A DNA stretch of 64,000 bases from DAIDKA01 sp035487155. Its GTDB lineage: Bacteria; Pseudomonadota; Gammaproteobacteria; Steroidobacterales; Steroidobacteraceae. This document shows, piece by piece, positions 1 through 9,235 of the stretch. Location: positions 56,864-120,863 of the forward strand of contig DATHMK010000091.1 in the NCBI GenBank assembly GCA_035487155.1, in the 5' to 3' direction. The notes beneath the pieces were generated by a model, which did not search any database, was not told where the DNA came from, and saw nothing but the letters and a program-made list of their open reading frames with translations. The position numbers and the translations under genes were made by a program. Each line of letters opens with the position of its first letter. Within the stretch, counting starts at the first letter, position 1.

Positions 1-678
1 TTTGGCGGTAATGGCCTGGTGGTGTACGCCGGCGAGAGCGAGTGGCGCCAGTACGGCGCCAGGATCGAAGCCGAGCGCGAACATTTCGAGGGCCTGTCCG
101 TGCAGCTGCTGCCCGAGGGGCCGCTGGGACTCTTTGCCCAGTCCCTGCCGGGCACCAGCGCCATCAATCTGCTGCAGGGAAGCTATGCCGCCGCCTCGCC
201 TTTGTCGGTTAGCTTCAAGGCCTGGCGGGTCGCCGCCGCGATGCTCGCCGGACTGCTGGTGCTGCATGGCATCGGCAGCGCCGCGCAGCTGCTGATGCTC
301 AAGCGTACCGAGAGCCGTCTGGACCAATCGATCAGCGAAACCTTCGAGCAGGCCATGCCCAGTGAGCACAACAGCTCCAATGCGCGGCACCGCATGGAGG
401 CCAGGTTGACCGCCCTGCAGGGCAGCACCGACAGCTCCGGCCTGCTGGCGATGCTCTCGGCCGTGGCGCAGGCCCGGGCCGGTTCCAGCGACACGACCTT
501 GCAGGGCCTGAGTTACCGTGACGGACTTTTGGAGCTGCAGGTGAAAGCCCCGGGCGCCGATGCCCTGGATCGCATCAGCCAGCAGCTGCGTACCGCGGGC
601 TGGCGGGCGGATCTGACCTCGGGAACCTCCAGCGGCGGCGCCTACCAGGGCCAGATACAGATGAAGCCGGGTACATGA
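1..678 (+). CDS. gspL: Type II secretion system protein GspL, C-terminal part (5' end outside window)
   Basis: The reading frame is open from the first base, so the cytoplasmic actin-like domain lies upstream and only about 225 residues are visible. GspL is the bitopic inner-membrane platform protein that links the ATPase GspE to GspM. The visible part has the end of the cytoplasmic domain, one hydrophobic segment (around VAAAMLAGLLVLHGIGSA) and a periplasmic ferredoxin-like region ending in KPGT. Its stop overlaps the gspM start (ATGA), and gspM and gspN follow, which is the normal order at the end of a gsp operon. Identification rests on architecture and neighbours more than on strong motifs. 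Confidence 0.85.
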   Translation, partial: FGGNGLVVYAGESEWRQYGARIEAEREHFEGLSVQLLPEGPLGLFAQSLPGTSAINLLQGSYAAASPLSVSFKAWRVAAAMLAGLLVLHGIGSAAQLLMLKRTESRLDQSISETFEQAMPSEHNSSNARHRMEARLTALQGSTDSSGLLAMLSAVAQARAGSSDTTLQGLSYRDGLLELQVKAPGADALDRISQQLRTAGWRADLTSGTSSGGAYQGQIQMKPGT

Positions 679-1172
679 ACATGGACAGCCTGCTCGCCTG
701 GTACAAGGCGCAGAGCCCACGTGATCAGCGGGTGGCGTTGATGGCCGGCGTGATCGCGCTGATCGTACTGGTGGGCGTGATTTTCGTGCCGCTTGACACC
801 AGCGTGGCGCGCGCCAGCGTGCGGGTGCAGCGCAAGCAATCGGATCTGGCGTGGATGCGCACCGTGGCACCGCAGCTGGCGGCGGCGGGCGCCTCGGTCG
901 CCGCGCCGGTTTCGCAACGTTCGCTGATCGTGGTGATCGACAGTTCGGCACGTGAATCCGGGCTCGGCTCCGCGCTCAACAGCACCGAGCCGGGTGGCCC
1001 CGGGGCGCTGCGGGTGCGACTGAACAAGGCCTCATTCGACATGCTGGTGGCGTGGTTGGCCAAACTGTCGCAGCAGAACGGCGTGCACGTGCAGTCCGCC
1101 ACCATCGATGCCGCCGGACCGCCGGGCCTGGTCAACGCCGGCATCGAGCTGCGCACCGCAAGCCAGGACTGA
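675..1172 (+). CDS. gspM: Type II secretion system protein GspM
   Basis: 165 residues, a normal GspM length. GspM is an inner-membrane assembly-platform protein that partners GspL. There is a short cytoplasmic N-terminus (MNMDSLLAWYKAQSPRDQR), one membrane segment (about residues 20-40, VALMAGVIALIVLVGVIFV) and a periplasmic ferredoxin-like domain with the typical 'SLIVVIDSSARESGL' stretch. The ATG overlaps the gspL stop by four bases, so translation is probably coupled. Sequence conservation in this family is low; the position between gspL and gspN makes the assignment firm. Confidence 0.88.
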   Translation: MNMDSLLAWYKAQSPRDQRVALMAGVIALIVLVGVIFVPLDTSVARASVRVQRKQSDLAWMRTVAPQLAAAGASVAAPVSQRSLIVVIDSSARESGLGSALNSTEPGGPGALRVRLNKASFDMLVAWLAKLSQQNGVHVQSATIDAAGPPGLVNAGIELRTASQD

Positions 1173-1178
1173 CGGGTC

Positions 1179-1913
1179 TTGCGACGCGCGATCATTCTCG
1201 CGGTCATTGCCTTCACACTGGTGCTGCTGGTGCGCTTGCCGGCGCGCTGGCTCAGCCCGCTGCTGCCCCATGGCATGCAGTGTCAGCAGCTCGACGGCAG
1301 CGCCTGGAATGGCAGCTGTACGGGTCTGACCAGCAGTGGCAATGCAGTGGGCGATGTGACCTGGAACCTGCAGCTGCTGCAGCTGCTGCGCGCACGCCTG
1401 GACCTGCGGCTCGATCTCACCGGCACCGACAGCAGCGCGCACGGCGAGGTGGCCCTGGGCTTCGGCGGCGCCGTGCACGGCCGTGATGTGACACTGGATG
1501 TGCCGCTGACCAGCGCGCTGGTGTCCTCGCTGCCCGTCGGGGCGCATGCGCGCCTGCAGGGCACTCTGGCGCGCATCGAATGGACGGGCAAATACCTGTC
1601 CGAACTGCAAGGCGAACTGCGGGTCCAGGACCTGGTCGGGCCGCGCGGCCAGGCCTTCGGCAGCTATCAGGTCAGCTTTGCGCCCGGCAGCGGTTCGGAC
1701 AGCGCCGACCTGCCCACCGGCGTGGTGCACGACGGCGGCGGTCCGCTGCAGCTGGAGGCCACACTGCAACTGACCCATGATCCGGGCTACGTGGTTGACG
1801 GGCGGGTCGCGCCACGCCCCAGCGCCTCCGCCGACATCGTCGACATGCTCAAATACCTGGGCTCGGCGGATGCGTCGGGCCGCCGCCCCTTTTCCCTGAT
1901 GGGAACCTTCTAG
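1179..1913 (+). CDS. gspN: Type II secretion system protein GspN
   Basis: 244 residues starting at TTG, six bases after the gspM stop. An N-terminal hydrophobic anchor (about residues 4-18) is followed by a beta-rich periplasmic region, as in GspN, an accessory inner-membrane component present in only some type II systems. The motif CQQLDGSAWNGSC, with two cysteines and a conserved G-x-W, and the later 'LQGTLARIEWTG' are typical of the family. It ends the secretion operon. Its TAG stop sits in the palindrome CTAG, whose other strand is the TAG stop of the convergent helicase gene, so no spacer exists between the two genes. Confidence 0.85.
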   Translation: MRRAIILAVIAFTLVLLVRLPARWLSPLLPHGMQCQQLDGSAWNGSCTGLTSSGNAVGDVTWNLQLLQLLRARLDLRLDLTGTDSSAHGEVALGFGGAVHGRDVTLDVPLTSALVSSLPVGAHARLQGTLARIEWTGKYLSELQGELRVQDLVGPRGQAFGSYQVSFAPGSGSDSADLPTGVVHDGGGPLQLEATLQLTHDPGYVVDGRVAPRPSASADIVDMLKYLGSADASGRRPFSLMGTF

Positions 1914-4900
1914 GAGGCGCTGCCGGTCCACCACAGCTGTGCGGCGGGCAAGTACACCGCCGCGCGTACTGCGCCCGGTGCCAGGGCCTGCGCCAGATGG
2001 ATTTGCCGCGCCAGAGGCAGCGCGAACGCATCCTCCAGGGATTGCCGCGGCCGCGGCAGGATATCGATCAGCCAGCGTGTTCCAGCATCATCCTGGAAGC
2101 TCAGGTCAGTGCGGATGCTGGTCAGGCGCCCGCCGAACATGCCGGTCAGCGCCAGCGGCGCGGCGGCCTGGGCCGCACCGCCAAGGCTGGTGAGGATCCA
2201 TCGCAGCCGTGAGTCCTGCAGGCAGGCCGCAAGCATTTCCAGGGCCCGCCCCCGCTCGGGCGCAGGCAGATGAGCGTTGAGCAGCGGCGCCAGCTGCCCG
2301 GCATCATCCGGCGGGGGTTGGCGGCGGCGCGCCAGGTGGCGCAGCACTGCGCACACCGCCTGTTCCACGAGGTCCGCCTCCACGCCATCCTGCTGCGGCG
2401 CCTGATAAGCGGCGATGGGCAGCATCTGCGGTTGCGGCACGGGCGGCGGGGGCGGCACCTGCCACCCGGCGCGCAACCGCTCGCGCGGCGTGTTGCCCGG
2501 TATATCCTGCGGCATTGCCGTAGCCGCGGCAGCGTACGGCAGCTGCAGGAACTGGTCCTTGAGCGCCGGCCACAGCCGCTGCAGCGGCGTCCCGGAGCGC
2601 GGCGCCGGCGCGGGCTTGCCGGGCCGCGCCTCATCAAGCTGGCCGAACAGATGCAGCTGCAGGCGCGCCCGGGTCGCCGCGACGTACAACAGGCGCGTCG
2701 CCTCGTTGCGCTCACGCTGTTCCTGAAGGCTGGCCACGTAGCGCCCCAGAGGCGTCGGGCCGGTGCTCGCCGCCGGCGGCACAGGCACCATCAGCAAGTC
2801 ACTGCCGCGGCTGCCGCGCGGCAGATCCACCCATTGCAGCAGCGAACGCGGGTTCTGGCGTCCGCTGCGGCCCAGGCCGGGCAGGATCACGTGATCGAAT
2901 TCCAGGCCCTTGGCATGATGGATGGTCATGATCTGTACCGGGTGCGCGCTGCGCCCCGGGTGTGCGGCGTACAGGCGCATCAGGCGCTGCGGCAAGTCCT
3001 GCGGCCCGCTCCAGTCCGGCTCCGCACTCCATTGCGCCAGCGCATCGAAGAAGCCCCGGGCATGTCCCAGATCGCTGTGCTGTGCGCAGGCTGCCGGGCC
3101 TCCGAGGCGCAGCCACGCGGACTCCACCCGGCGCGCCAGATGCTCGCGACCGCTGGCATAGGTGTGCTGCATTTCATCCAGGCTCACGGCGAGCGCCTGC
3201 TGCAGGCGTCGCAGCCGCGCCTGGGCCGGCGCGGCGAGCGCGGCGCTCACCTGCGGGTCGCACAGGCGCTCCCACACCGTCATGCGCCGCTCGCTGCCCA
3301 CCACCTGCCCGATTTCCTCGAGGCTCAGACCGCACCAGGGCGCGCGCAGCAGGGCCAGCCATGCAGTGCGGTCGCCCAGATGATCCAGGGCCCGGGTCAG
3401 CGCCGTCAGGTCGCGCACGATGCTCAGGGCTTCGAGTGAGACGAGTTCCACGCCGGCGACATCGATGTGCTGCGCCTCAAGCGCCGCCACGATCGGGGCG
3501 GCGTGGGCGCGGGCGCCCACCAGGATGGCGATGCTCGAGTGCGGCTGCTCGCCACGCAGTTGCATGACCACGCGCGCGATGGCGGATGCTTCTGCGGCGG
3601 CATCGCCCGGCAGTACCCGGTGCAGCTGCACGGCACCGGTGGCATCAGCGGGCCGCGCGGCGATGCTCGGGGAGTACGCCACGGCGCTGGTACGCGGATC
3701 ATCCTCTTCTGGAAAGCAGCTGGCGAACACAGCATTGTTCCAGCGCACCACTTCAGGGGCGCTGCGAAAATTGCGGCGCAGGACCAGCGGCTCGAGCGGC
3801 ACGCTGCCAATGCCGCTGGCGCGAGCCGCCAGAAACATACCCACCTCAGCTTCCCTGAAGCCATAGATGGACTGCATCGGATCGCCCACCAGGAACAGCG
3901 TGCGGCCATCCCCGGGCGCCCAGCCTGCGGTGAGCAGTTCCAGAAGCCTGGTCTGCTCCAGGGAGGTGTCCTGAAACTCATCGACCAGGATGTGGCGCAG
4001 TCGGGCGTCCAGGCGTAGCGCCAGATCGCTCGGATCATCCACACTGCCCAGTGCCGTGCGCGCCGCGACGCCGACCGCCGCATAGTCCACGCGCCCCAGT
4101 TCGCTGAACACCAGGTCCAGTTCCGCGGCCGCCACTTCCAGCACTCGCGCCAGCACGCCCAGTACCTGGATTTCATCCAGGCTCAGCTGTGGATCCGGCA
4201 ACAGCCGCAGCTCGTTGAACAGCCCCAGAGCCCCGGGCAGCGCGGCCAGCTGCGCGATCCACTGGCTGCCGCGGCGTTTCAGGGCCTGCTCCTCGGGTGG
4301 GAAGCCCACGCGCACGTCCAGGCGCTTGCGCCAGCTGCCCTCCTGAGTCAGCGCCAGCGCACACAGCCCCTGCCACTGAGGCAGCGTGGCCGCAGCCCCG
4401 GTACTCGGCGCGGGCAGGTCGCGCTCGCCGCGGTGCCGCGCCGTTGCCGCGGCAAGGGCAAGACCTTCCGCCAGCAGCGGCGGCGCGAGCAGGCGCCCGG
4501 CCTGCGCCAGGCGCGCCGCGACCACCGCCTCGAGGCTCTCCCTCACACGGCTCGCCAGCCGCGTTGCCGCATCCCCCACCAGGTACGGCAGCCAGTGCGT
4601 GCGTTTGGCCAGCATGGCGGCGATCAGCTGCTCGCAGTGCCCGAAGTCATTCTCCATGCGTTCGAACAGCAATTCGACATCCGCGCGCAACCGCTCATCG
4701 GTCTGCGCATCCAGCAGCGCGCGGCGCGCGGCGCGCCGGTAGGCGCCATGGGCCTGTGGCAGCACCTGCAGCGAGCCGCTGCCGCGAGCCGCCAGCGGCA
4801 TCTGCAGGGCCAGCGCCCGGTTCAGCGCATCCAGCGTCTGGATCCGCAGGCGCGCAGGATTTTCCAGCAGCTGCCAGCCCAGCTGCTGCGAGCGCGCGCG

Positions 4901-5155
4901 CACCGCCGCGGCCAGCTCGCCCGGCCCGGACAGCGCCTGCGCCACGCGCAGCGCCATCTCCGCGGCCGCCTTGCGCGTGAAGGTGATGGCCAGTATTTCC
5001 TCGGGCAGCTGCGCCCGGGTCAGCAGCACCAGCACCCGCTCGATGAGCACGGTGGTCTTGCCTGAACCGGCCGGCGCCTGCAGGATCACCGACCGTTCAG
5101 GGTCCACGGCGCGTTGCCGCGCTTGGCTATCGGCGGCCAGATCAGCTGCGGTCAT
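1910..5155 (-). CDS. UvrD/RecB-family helicase, AddA-like subunit of a helicase-nuclease
   Basis: 1081 residues from the ATG that overlaps the stop of the upstream nuclease gene (ATGA); an in-frame start further upstream would lie inside that gene. Superfamily 1A helicase motifs are complete: APAGSGKTT (27-35), ITFTRKAAAEM, ILVDEFQDTSLEQ, LVGDPMQSIYGFREAE, RRNFRS, TIHHAKGLEFDHVILPG and LLYVAATRAR. It should unwind double-strand ends during recombinational repair together with its partner. AddA proteins of Firmicutes end in a RecB-type nuclease; here the equivalent C-terminal stretch (RTDLSF...RWLIDIL) lacks the lysine of the D-Y-K signature, so this subunit is probably helicase only. It is a proteobacterial AddAB-like pair rather than RecBCD. 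Confidence 0.88.
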   Translation of the reverse strand: MTAADLAADSQARQRAVDPERSVILQAPAGSGKTTVLIERVLVLLTRAQLPEEILAITFTRKAAAEMALRVAQALSGPGELAAAVRARSQQLGWQLLENPARLRIQTLDALNRALALQMPLAARGSGSLQVLPQAHGAYRRAARRALLDAQTDERLRADVELLFERMENDFGHCEQLIAAMLAKRTHWLPYLVGDAATRLASRVRESLEAVVAARLAQAGRLLAPPLLAEGLALAAATARHRGERDLPAPSTGAAATLPQWQGLCALALTQEGSWRKRLDVRVGFPPEEQALKRRGSQWIAQLAALPGALGLFNELRLLPDPQLSLDEIQVLGVLARVLEVAAAELDLVFSELGRVDYAAVGVAARTALGSVDDPSDLALRLDARLRHILVDEFQDTSLEQTRLLELLTAGWAPGDGRTLFLVGDPMQSIYGFREAEVGMFLAARASGIGSVPLEPLVLRRNFRSAPEVVRWNNAVFASCFPEEDDPRTSAVAYSPSIAARPADATGAVQLHRVLPGDAAAEASAIARVVMQLRGEQPHSSIAILVGARAHAAPIVAALEAQHIDVAGVELVSLEALSIVRDLTALTRALDHLGDRTAWLALLRAPWCGLSLEEIGQVVGSERRMTVWERLCDPQVSAALAAPAQARLRRLQQALAVSLDEMQHTYASGREHLARRVESAWLRLGGPAACAQHSDLGHARGFFDALAQWSAEPDWSGPQDLPQRLMRLYAAHPGRSAHPVQIMTIHHAKGLEFDHVILPGLGRSGRQNPRSLLQWVDLPRGSRGSDLLMVPVPPAASTGPTPLGRYVASLQEQRERNEATRLLYVAATRARLQLHLFGQLDEARPGKPAPAPRSGTPLQRLWPALKDQFLQLPYAAAATAMPQDIPGNTPRERLRAGWQVPPPPPVPQPQMLPIAAYQAPQQDGVEADLVEQAVCAVLRHLARRRQPPPDDAGQLAPLLNAHLPAPERGRALEMLAACLQDSRLRWILTSLGGAAQAAAPLALTGMFGGRLTSIRTDLSFQDDAGTRWLIDILPRPRQSLEDAFALPLARQIHLAQALAPGAVRAAVYLPAAQLWWTGSAS

Positions 5156-7770
5156 GGCGAGTCCGCGATGCGGCAGAAGGCCTGCAGATGGCAGTGGTCG
5201 CAGGCCCCGTCCATGGGATCCACACGTGCCTCGCCGCGCATGAAATCGGCGGCCAGCTGTGCGACCTGGTCGCGCCAGGCCGCGCACTGCCGCGCCCAGG
5301 CACCCTGCTCCGCCAGACCCGCCACGCCCGGCAGCCGGCCGTCCTGATCACCGATGCCCTTGAACATCACGGCCTTCGGCTCAAGGTGCGCCACGCCCAG
5401 GGCACTCACCGGTACCCCCGCTGCCAGCAGATACACCAGCAGCTGCGGATAGGTGGTGCGCGCCACTTCCCAGTCCGGGGTTACGACGCGGCCCGTTTTG
5501 TAGTCAATGATGGCGTGCGTGTCATCCTCCAGCCGATCCACCCGATCGATGCGCACATCGATGAGGGCGCCGGCGATCCCCAGGCGATGCTCGGCCTCGG
5601 TCTCATGGATCGCGAAGGGCGCGCGCGCGGCGTCCACCTCGCACAGTGCGCGGATCAGCCGCTCGGCCCGACCGCGCTCGCGCGCAATGGCCGCACGCCG
5701 CAGCTCCAGCAGACCGCTGGCATCCTCGGCCGGGTGCGCCGCCTCTTCATGCAGGATTTCGGCGGCGGCCTGCAGCACACTCTGGGTGATCATTGGCCCC
5801 AGCGCCTGCGCGGTCCGCGCCGCGCCCAGTCCCGCCGATCCCCCCAGCCGTAGCCACAGCAGCTGCAGGGCCCGATGCAGCATGCTGCCGCGCTCCCGCG
5901 CGGTGATGCCGGGCGTGGGCGTTTCAAGCGGGTCCGCTCGCAGACGCAATTGCGCGTAGGCGCGAAACGGGCAGCGGCTCTGCAGTTCAATCGCGCGGCT
6001 GCCCGCCGGCAGCGGCAATCCTTCCGGCCACGGCGCTGCCGGTTCGTCCACATAGCTTTCCACAGCCCGCGCAGCCCGCATGGCCACCGGCCACTGCTCA
6101 GCGGGTGCAGGCGGCGCGTAGCTGCGCGCGGCGAAGGGCGCCAGCAGCGGCGAGATTGTCAGCTTCAGATCGGCTTCCTGGCGCGGCGCACTGACAATGA
6201 ACTCGCGACTGCAGCGACACAGCGTCAGCAGGGACTCGCGGGCCTGATTCACCAGCACGCCGGCATCCGTGCTGCTGATGCGCGCCTGGCGCTGCAGCGC
6301 CGCCGGAATGAAGGGATCAAAGCGCGCCGCCTGCGGAATCGTCCGGCTGTCCAGTCCGCTGACCCAGATCCCGTCGTAGCGCGCGATGGGATCGGCCAGC
6401 GTTGCGGTCACGGTGACGGCCACATCCCCGGTGGCCGGCTCAAAGCGCGTGCGTGACAGCAACTGCGTGAAGCGCTGCAGGGCTGCGGCACCCTCGCAGG
6501 CACCCAGCTGCGCGGGCAGTTCGCCGCACTCCTGCAGCAGCTCGTCAAGTCGCTGCAGCACCTGCTGGGTATGGCTGCTGCGCTGCCGGGTGGCGCGGGC
6601 GGTCAGGTCGCACAGTGTGAGTACGCGCCCGAAGCGCGCGCACCACTCACCCAGTGTTCCGCGTGGTGGGCCGGCCAGCGCCTCGAGCATGCGCTCGATG
6701 AAGTCAGCCACTGCATCGGCCGGCACCCGCAGCGCGGGCGGCGCTGCGCGCAGTGCCTGCAGCAGCTGCCGCACCTCAAGGCGCGGCGGCACCACGGTGC
6801 GCAGCCACACATCAAGCTCGGCGCGTGCGGCGGCATCCGGGCGCGGCCAGAAGCTGTCGCGCAGCCATTGCGACAGCTGCGCAAACTCCACCGCCGCGGT
6901 GAGCAGCTGCAGCGTGTTGAGCCCAGCGGCGACGGGAGCGAAGCTGAGCAACGGCTGTCCGCCCTCCAGGGCATAAGCCTCACCATCGGGCCCCAGGGCC
7001 GCATCGAACATGCGTCGCACTTCACCCCGGCGCTGCGCCAGCTGCGGCACGATGACCAGCAGGCGTGCCGCGGGCGCCGCGCCCAGGCGCTCCCGGCACC
7101 ATTGCGCCATCAGGGCTATTTCCTCGGCGCCATCGGCGGCTGGCGCGATCGCGGCCGGGCCTTGCGGGAATTCGCAGCCCAGCTCGCGGCTCGCAGTGCC
7201 GCGGCGTTCCCAGGCCGCCAGCAGCGCGCGCCGGGCCGGGGTCGTTGAGCCAAATCCGGCAAACAGGGGGACGCGCCGTGGTGGCTCCAGGGCCAGCTGC
7301 CCCAGCACCTGCCAGTCGCCCACTGCGCCCAGCTCGATCAGTCGCGCCTCGATATGCTGCAACGACTCGGCGAGCAACGCGGCCTCCGGTGCACCGGAGT
7401 GCATTAAGGCCTGGGGTGAAATACGCCACTCGTAGAGCAGCGCGGCGGAACGTCGTACCGCCTCCACCAGGCCCGCGACGGGGGGCAAGGACCGCTTCGC
7501 GGCGGCGACCGTCACCGCCTCCTGCCACAGCAGCCACTCCTCACTGGCACCCAGATGGCGCAGCCGCTGCCCGGGGGCGCCCTGCACCGAGCGTGAGTGC
7601 AGCCAGCCACCGAGACTGTGGACGTCCGGGGTGTAAAAGGCGCGCCGTCCCGCGGCCAGCTGCGCGGAGGCGAACCCCAGGCGCAGCGCGGCGGCGCGCT
7701 GCGCCGTCGGGACGAGCAGCGTTTGACCGGCCTCTAGTGCCGTGTGCAGATGGGGCGCAAGTTCCAGCAA
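5152..7770 (-). CDS. PD-(D/E)XK nuclease family protein, AddB-like partner
   Basis: 872 residues. The N-terminal two thirds resemble an inactivated helicase fold (VPTAQRAAALRLGFASA at the place of a Walker A), as in AddB. The C-terminus carries an intact RecB-type nuclease: VRIDRVDRL then IIDYKTGR (DYK at 756-758). Cysteines that could hold an iron-sulphur cluster are one upstream (SRCPFRAYAQLRL) and three at the end (CDHCHLQAFC, about residues 857, 860 and 866), the AddB-type arrangement. It overlaps the helicase gene by four bases and should act with it in end resection. This type is often annotated only as a probable DNA repair protein. Confidence 0.85.
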   Translation of the reverse strand: MLELAPHLHTALEAGQTLLVPTAQRAAALRLGFASAQLAAGRRAFYTPDVHSLGGWLHSRSVQGAPGQRLRHLGASEEWLLWQEAVTVAAAKRSLPPVAGLVEAVRRSAALLYEWRISPQALMHSGAPEAALLAESLQHIEARLIELGAVGDWQVLGQLALEPPRRVPLFAGFGSTTPARRALLAAWERRGTASRELGCEFPQGPAAIAPAADGAEEIALMAQWCRERLGAAPAARLLVIVPQLAQRRGEVRRMFDAALGPDGEAYALEGGQPLLSFAPVAAGLNTLQLLTAAVEFAQLSQWLRDSFWPRPDAAARAELDVWLRTVVPPRLEVRQLLQALRAAPPALRVPADAVADFIERMLEALAGPPRGTLGEWCARFGRVLTLCDLTARATRQRSSHTQQVLQRLDELLQECGELPAQLGACEGAAALQRFTQLLSRTRFEPATGDVAVTVTATLADPIARYDGIWVSGLDSRTIPQAARFDPFIPAALQRQARISSTDAGVLVNQARESLLTLCRCSREFIVSAPRQEADLKLTISPLLAPFAARSYAPPAPAEQWPVAMRAARAVESYVDEPAAPWPEGLPLPAGSRAIELQSRCPFRAYAQLRLRADPLETPTPGITARERGSMLHRALQLLWLRLGGSAGLGAARTAQALGPMITQSVLQAAAEILHEEAAHPAEDASGLLELRRAAIARERGRAERLIRALCEVDAARAPFAIHETEAEHRLGIAGALIDVRIDRVDRLEDDTHAIIDYKTGRVVTPDWEVARTTYPQLLVYLLAAGVPVSALGVAHLEPKAVMFKGIGDQDGRLPGVAGLAEQGAWARQCAAWRDQVAQLAADFMRGEARVDPMDGACDHCHLQAFCRIADSP

Positions 7771-7779
7771 CGCGACCCT

Positions 7780-7798
7780 AAGGCGAACGCAGCGCCTT
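7780..7798 (-). terminator. Small hairpin between aminotransferase-gene stop and nuclease-gene start
   Basis: AAGGCG and CGCCTT are perfect 6-bp arms around a 7-nt loop, in the 27-bp gap between the two minus-strand genes. No U-tract follows in the minus direction, so it is at best a weak or Rho-assisted terminator, or it occurs by chance. Seen directly; function inferred. Confidence 0.25.
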
Positions 7799-9093
7799 CA
7801 GCCAAAGCGCTTGTCGGCGCGGACGACCTTCTGTTCGGCGCCGCTGCGCGGCGCTGCGGCGTATCCGGCCAGGACTTCCTCGATGCGTGAGAACACGGTG
7901 CGCAGTACCGCGGCGTCCGGCAGATTGGTGATCCGGAAGTGCGTGCGATACGGCACATTGAAGCTCACGCCGGGTGCCACCAGCACATGCTTCTGCTCCA
8001 GCAGGTCCAGCGCAAAGCGTTGGTCATCGAAATCCGGCAGATCGGCGGTGTCGACCTCGACGAAGGCGTACATGGCCCCCGGCGGCGGCGCCAGGCGCAA
8101 AAAGCGGCTGTGCTCCACGCAGTTGAGGATGGTCCGGCGCGACTCGTACAGTCGGCCACCGGGCATGATCAGTTCGCGGATGCTCTGATAGCCGCCCAGC
8201 GCGCTTTGCACCGCCCATTGCGCCGGCACGTTGCTGCACAGTCGCAGCGAGCTGAGCAGTTCCAGCGCCGACAGGTACTCGGCCGCGGCCTTGACGCGTC
8301 CTGAGAACACCGCCCAGCCCACGCGATAGCCGCAGGCGCGGTAGACCTTCGACAGCCCCGACAGCGTCACGCACAGGGTGTCGCGCACCAGCGTGGCCAC
8401 GGGCACGAATTCGGCGCCGTCGTACAGCATCTGGTCGTAGATTTCATCGCTGTAGACCACCAGCCCGTGGCGCTCGGCGATGCGCACGATCTGTTCCAGA
8501 ACGGCGCGCGGGTAGACCGCCCCGGTGGGGTTGTTCGGATTGATCACCACGATCGCGCGCGTGCGCGGTGTGATCATGGCTTCGATCGCCTGCGGATCGG
8601 GCACGAAGCCATCCTGCGGACGACACGGATAGTGCACCGCGCGGCCGCGATTGAGGGTGACCGCCGCGGTCCACAAGGGATAGTCGGGGCTGGGCACCAG
8701 CACCTCATCGCCCTCGTTGAGCAGCGCGCGCAGCACCAGGTCGATCAGTTCGCTCACGCCGTTGCCGATGAACACATCATCCACGGTCACGCCCTGGACG
8801 CCGCGGGCCTGCTGGTGCATGACAATGGCTTCGCGCGCCGGGAAGATGCCCTTCTGGTGCGAATAGCCTTCGGAATTGGCCAGGTTTTCGATCATCGCCA
8901 GGCGCAGGATCTCCGGGGTACGGAAGCCGAAGGCGCCCGGATTGCCGATGTTCAGGGAGACGATCTCATAGCCCTGGCGTTCCATCTCATGGGCCCGACG
9001 GGCCAGCTTGCCGCGGATCTCGTAGCGGACGTGGCGCAAGCCCTCGCTGGGGCGGATGTTGGTGACCGGGGTGGAGGTGGAATTCTGGTTCAT
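7798..9093 (-). CDS. alaA: Pyridoxal-phosphate-dependent aminotransferase, AlaA type (glutamate-pyruvate transaminase)
   Basis: 431 residues. Class I/II aminotransferase, closest in pattern to AlaA, which makes alanine from pyruvate with glutamate as donor. Visible motifs: LNIGNPGAFGF near the N-terminus, GNGVSELIDL, VINPNNPTGAVYP, VYSDEIYDQMLYDG and SGLSKVYRACGYRVGW, which holds the PLP lysine. I chose the ATG at 9093 (MNQNSTSTPV); an upstream in-frame TTG at 9144 would add 17 unconserved residues. It is transcribed away from the IclR gene and toward the nuclease-helicase pair. Confidence 0.85.
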   Translation of the reverse strand: MNQNSTSTPVTNIRPSEGLRHVRYEIRGKLARRAHEMERQGYEIVSLNIGNPGAFGFRTPEILRLAMIENLANSEGYSHQKGIFPAREAIVMHQQARGVQGVTVDDVFIGNGVSELIDLVLRALLNEGDEVLVPSPDYPLWTAAVTLNRGRAVHYPCRPQDGFVPDPQAIEAMITPRTRAIVVINPNNPTGAVYPRAVLEQIVRIAERHGLVVYSDEIYDQMLYDGAEFVPVATLVRDTLCVTLSGLSKVYRACGYRVGWAVFSGRVKAAAEYLSALELLSSLRLCSNVPAQWAVQSALGGYQSIRELIMPGGRLYESRRTILNCVEHSRFLRLAPPPGAMYAFVEVDTADLPDFDDQRFALDLLEQKHVLVAPGVSFNVPYRTHFRITNLPDAAVLRTVFSRIEEVLAGYAAAPRSGAEQKVVRADKRFG

Positions 9094-9235
9094 ACCGGGC
9101 AGGATAGCGTTTCCGGTCCATTCATGCACGACGCATGTCTCCAAACGGCAACGTAATATGGGGGTTGGACAGCGGGCCTCACGCTTCCTACACTTCGCGC
9201 CCTTGGCGGGTTTTCACTGCAGGTATTGCCATCAC

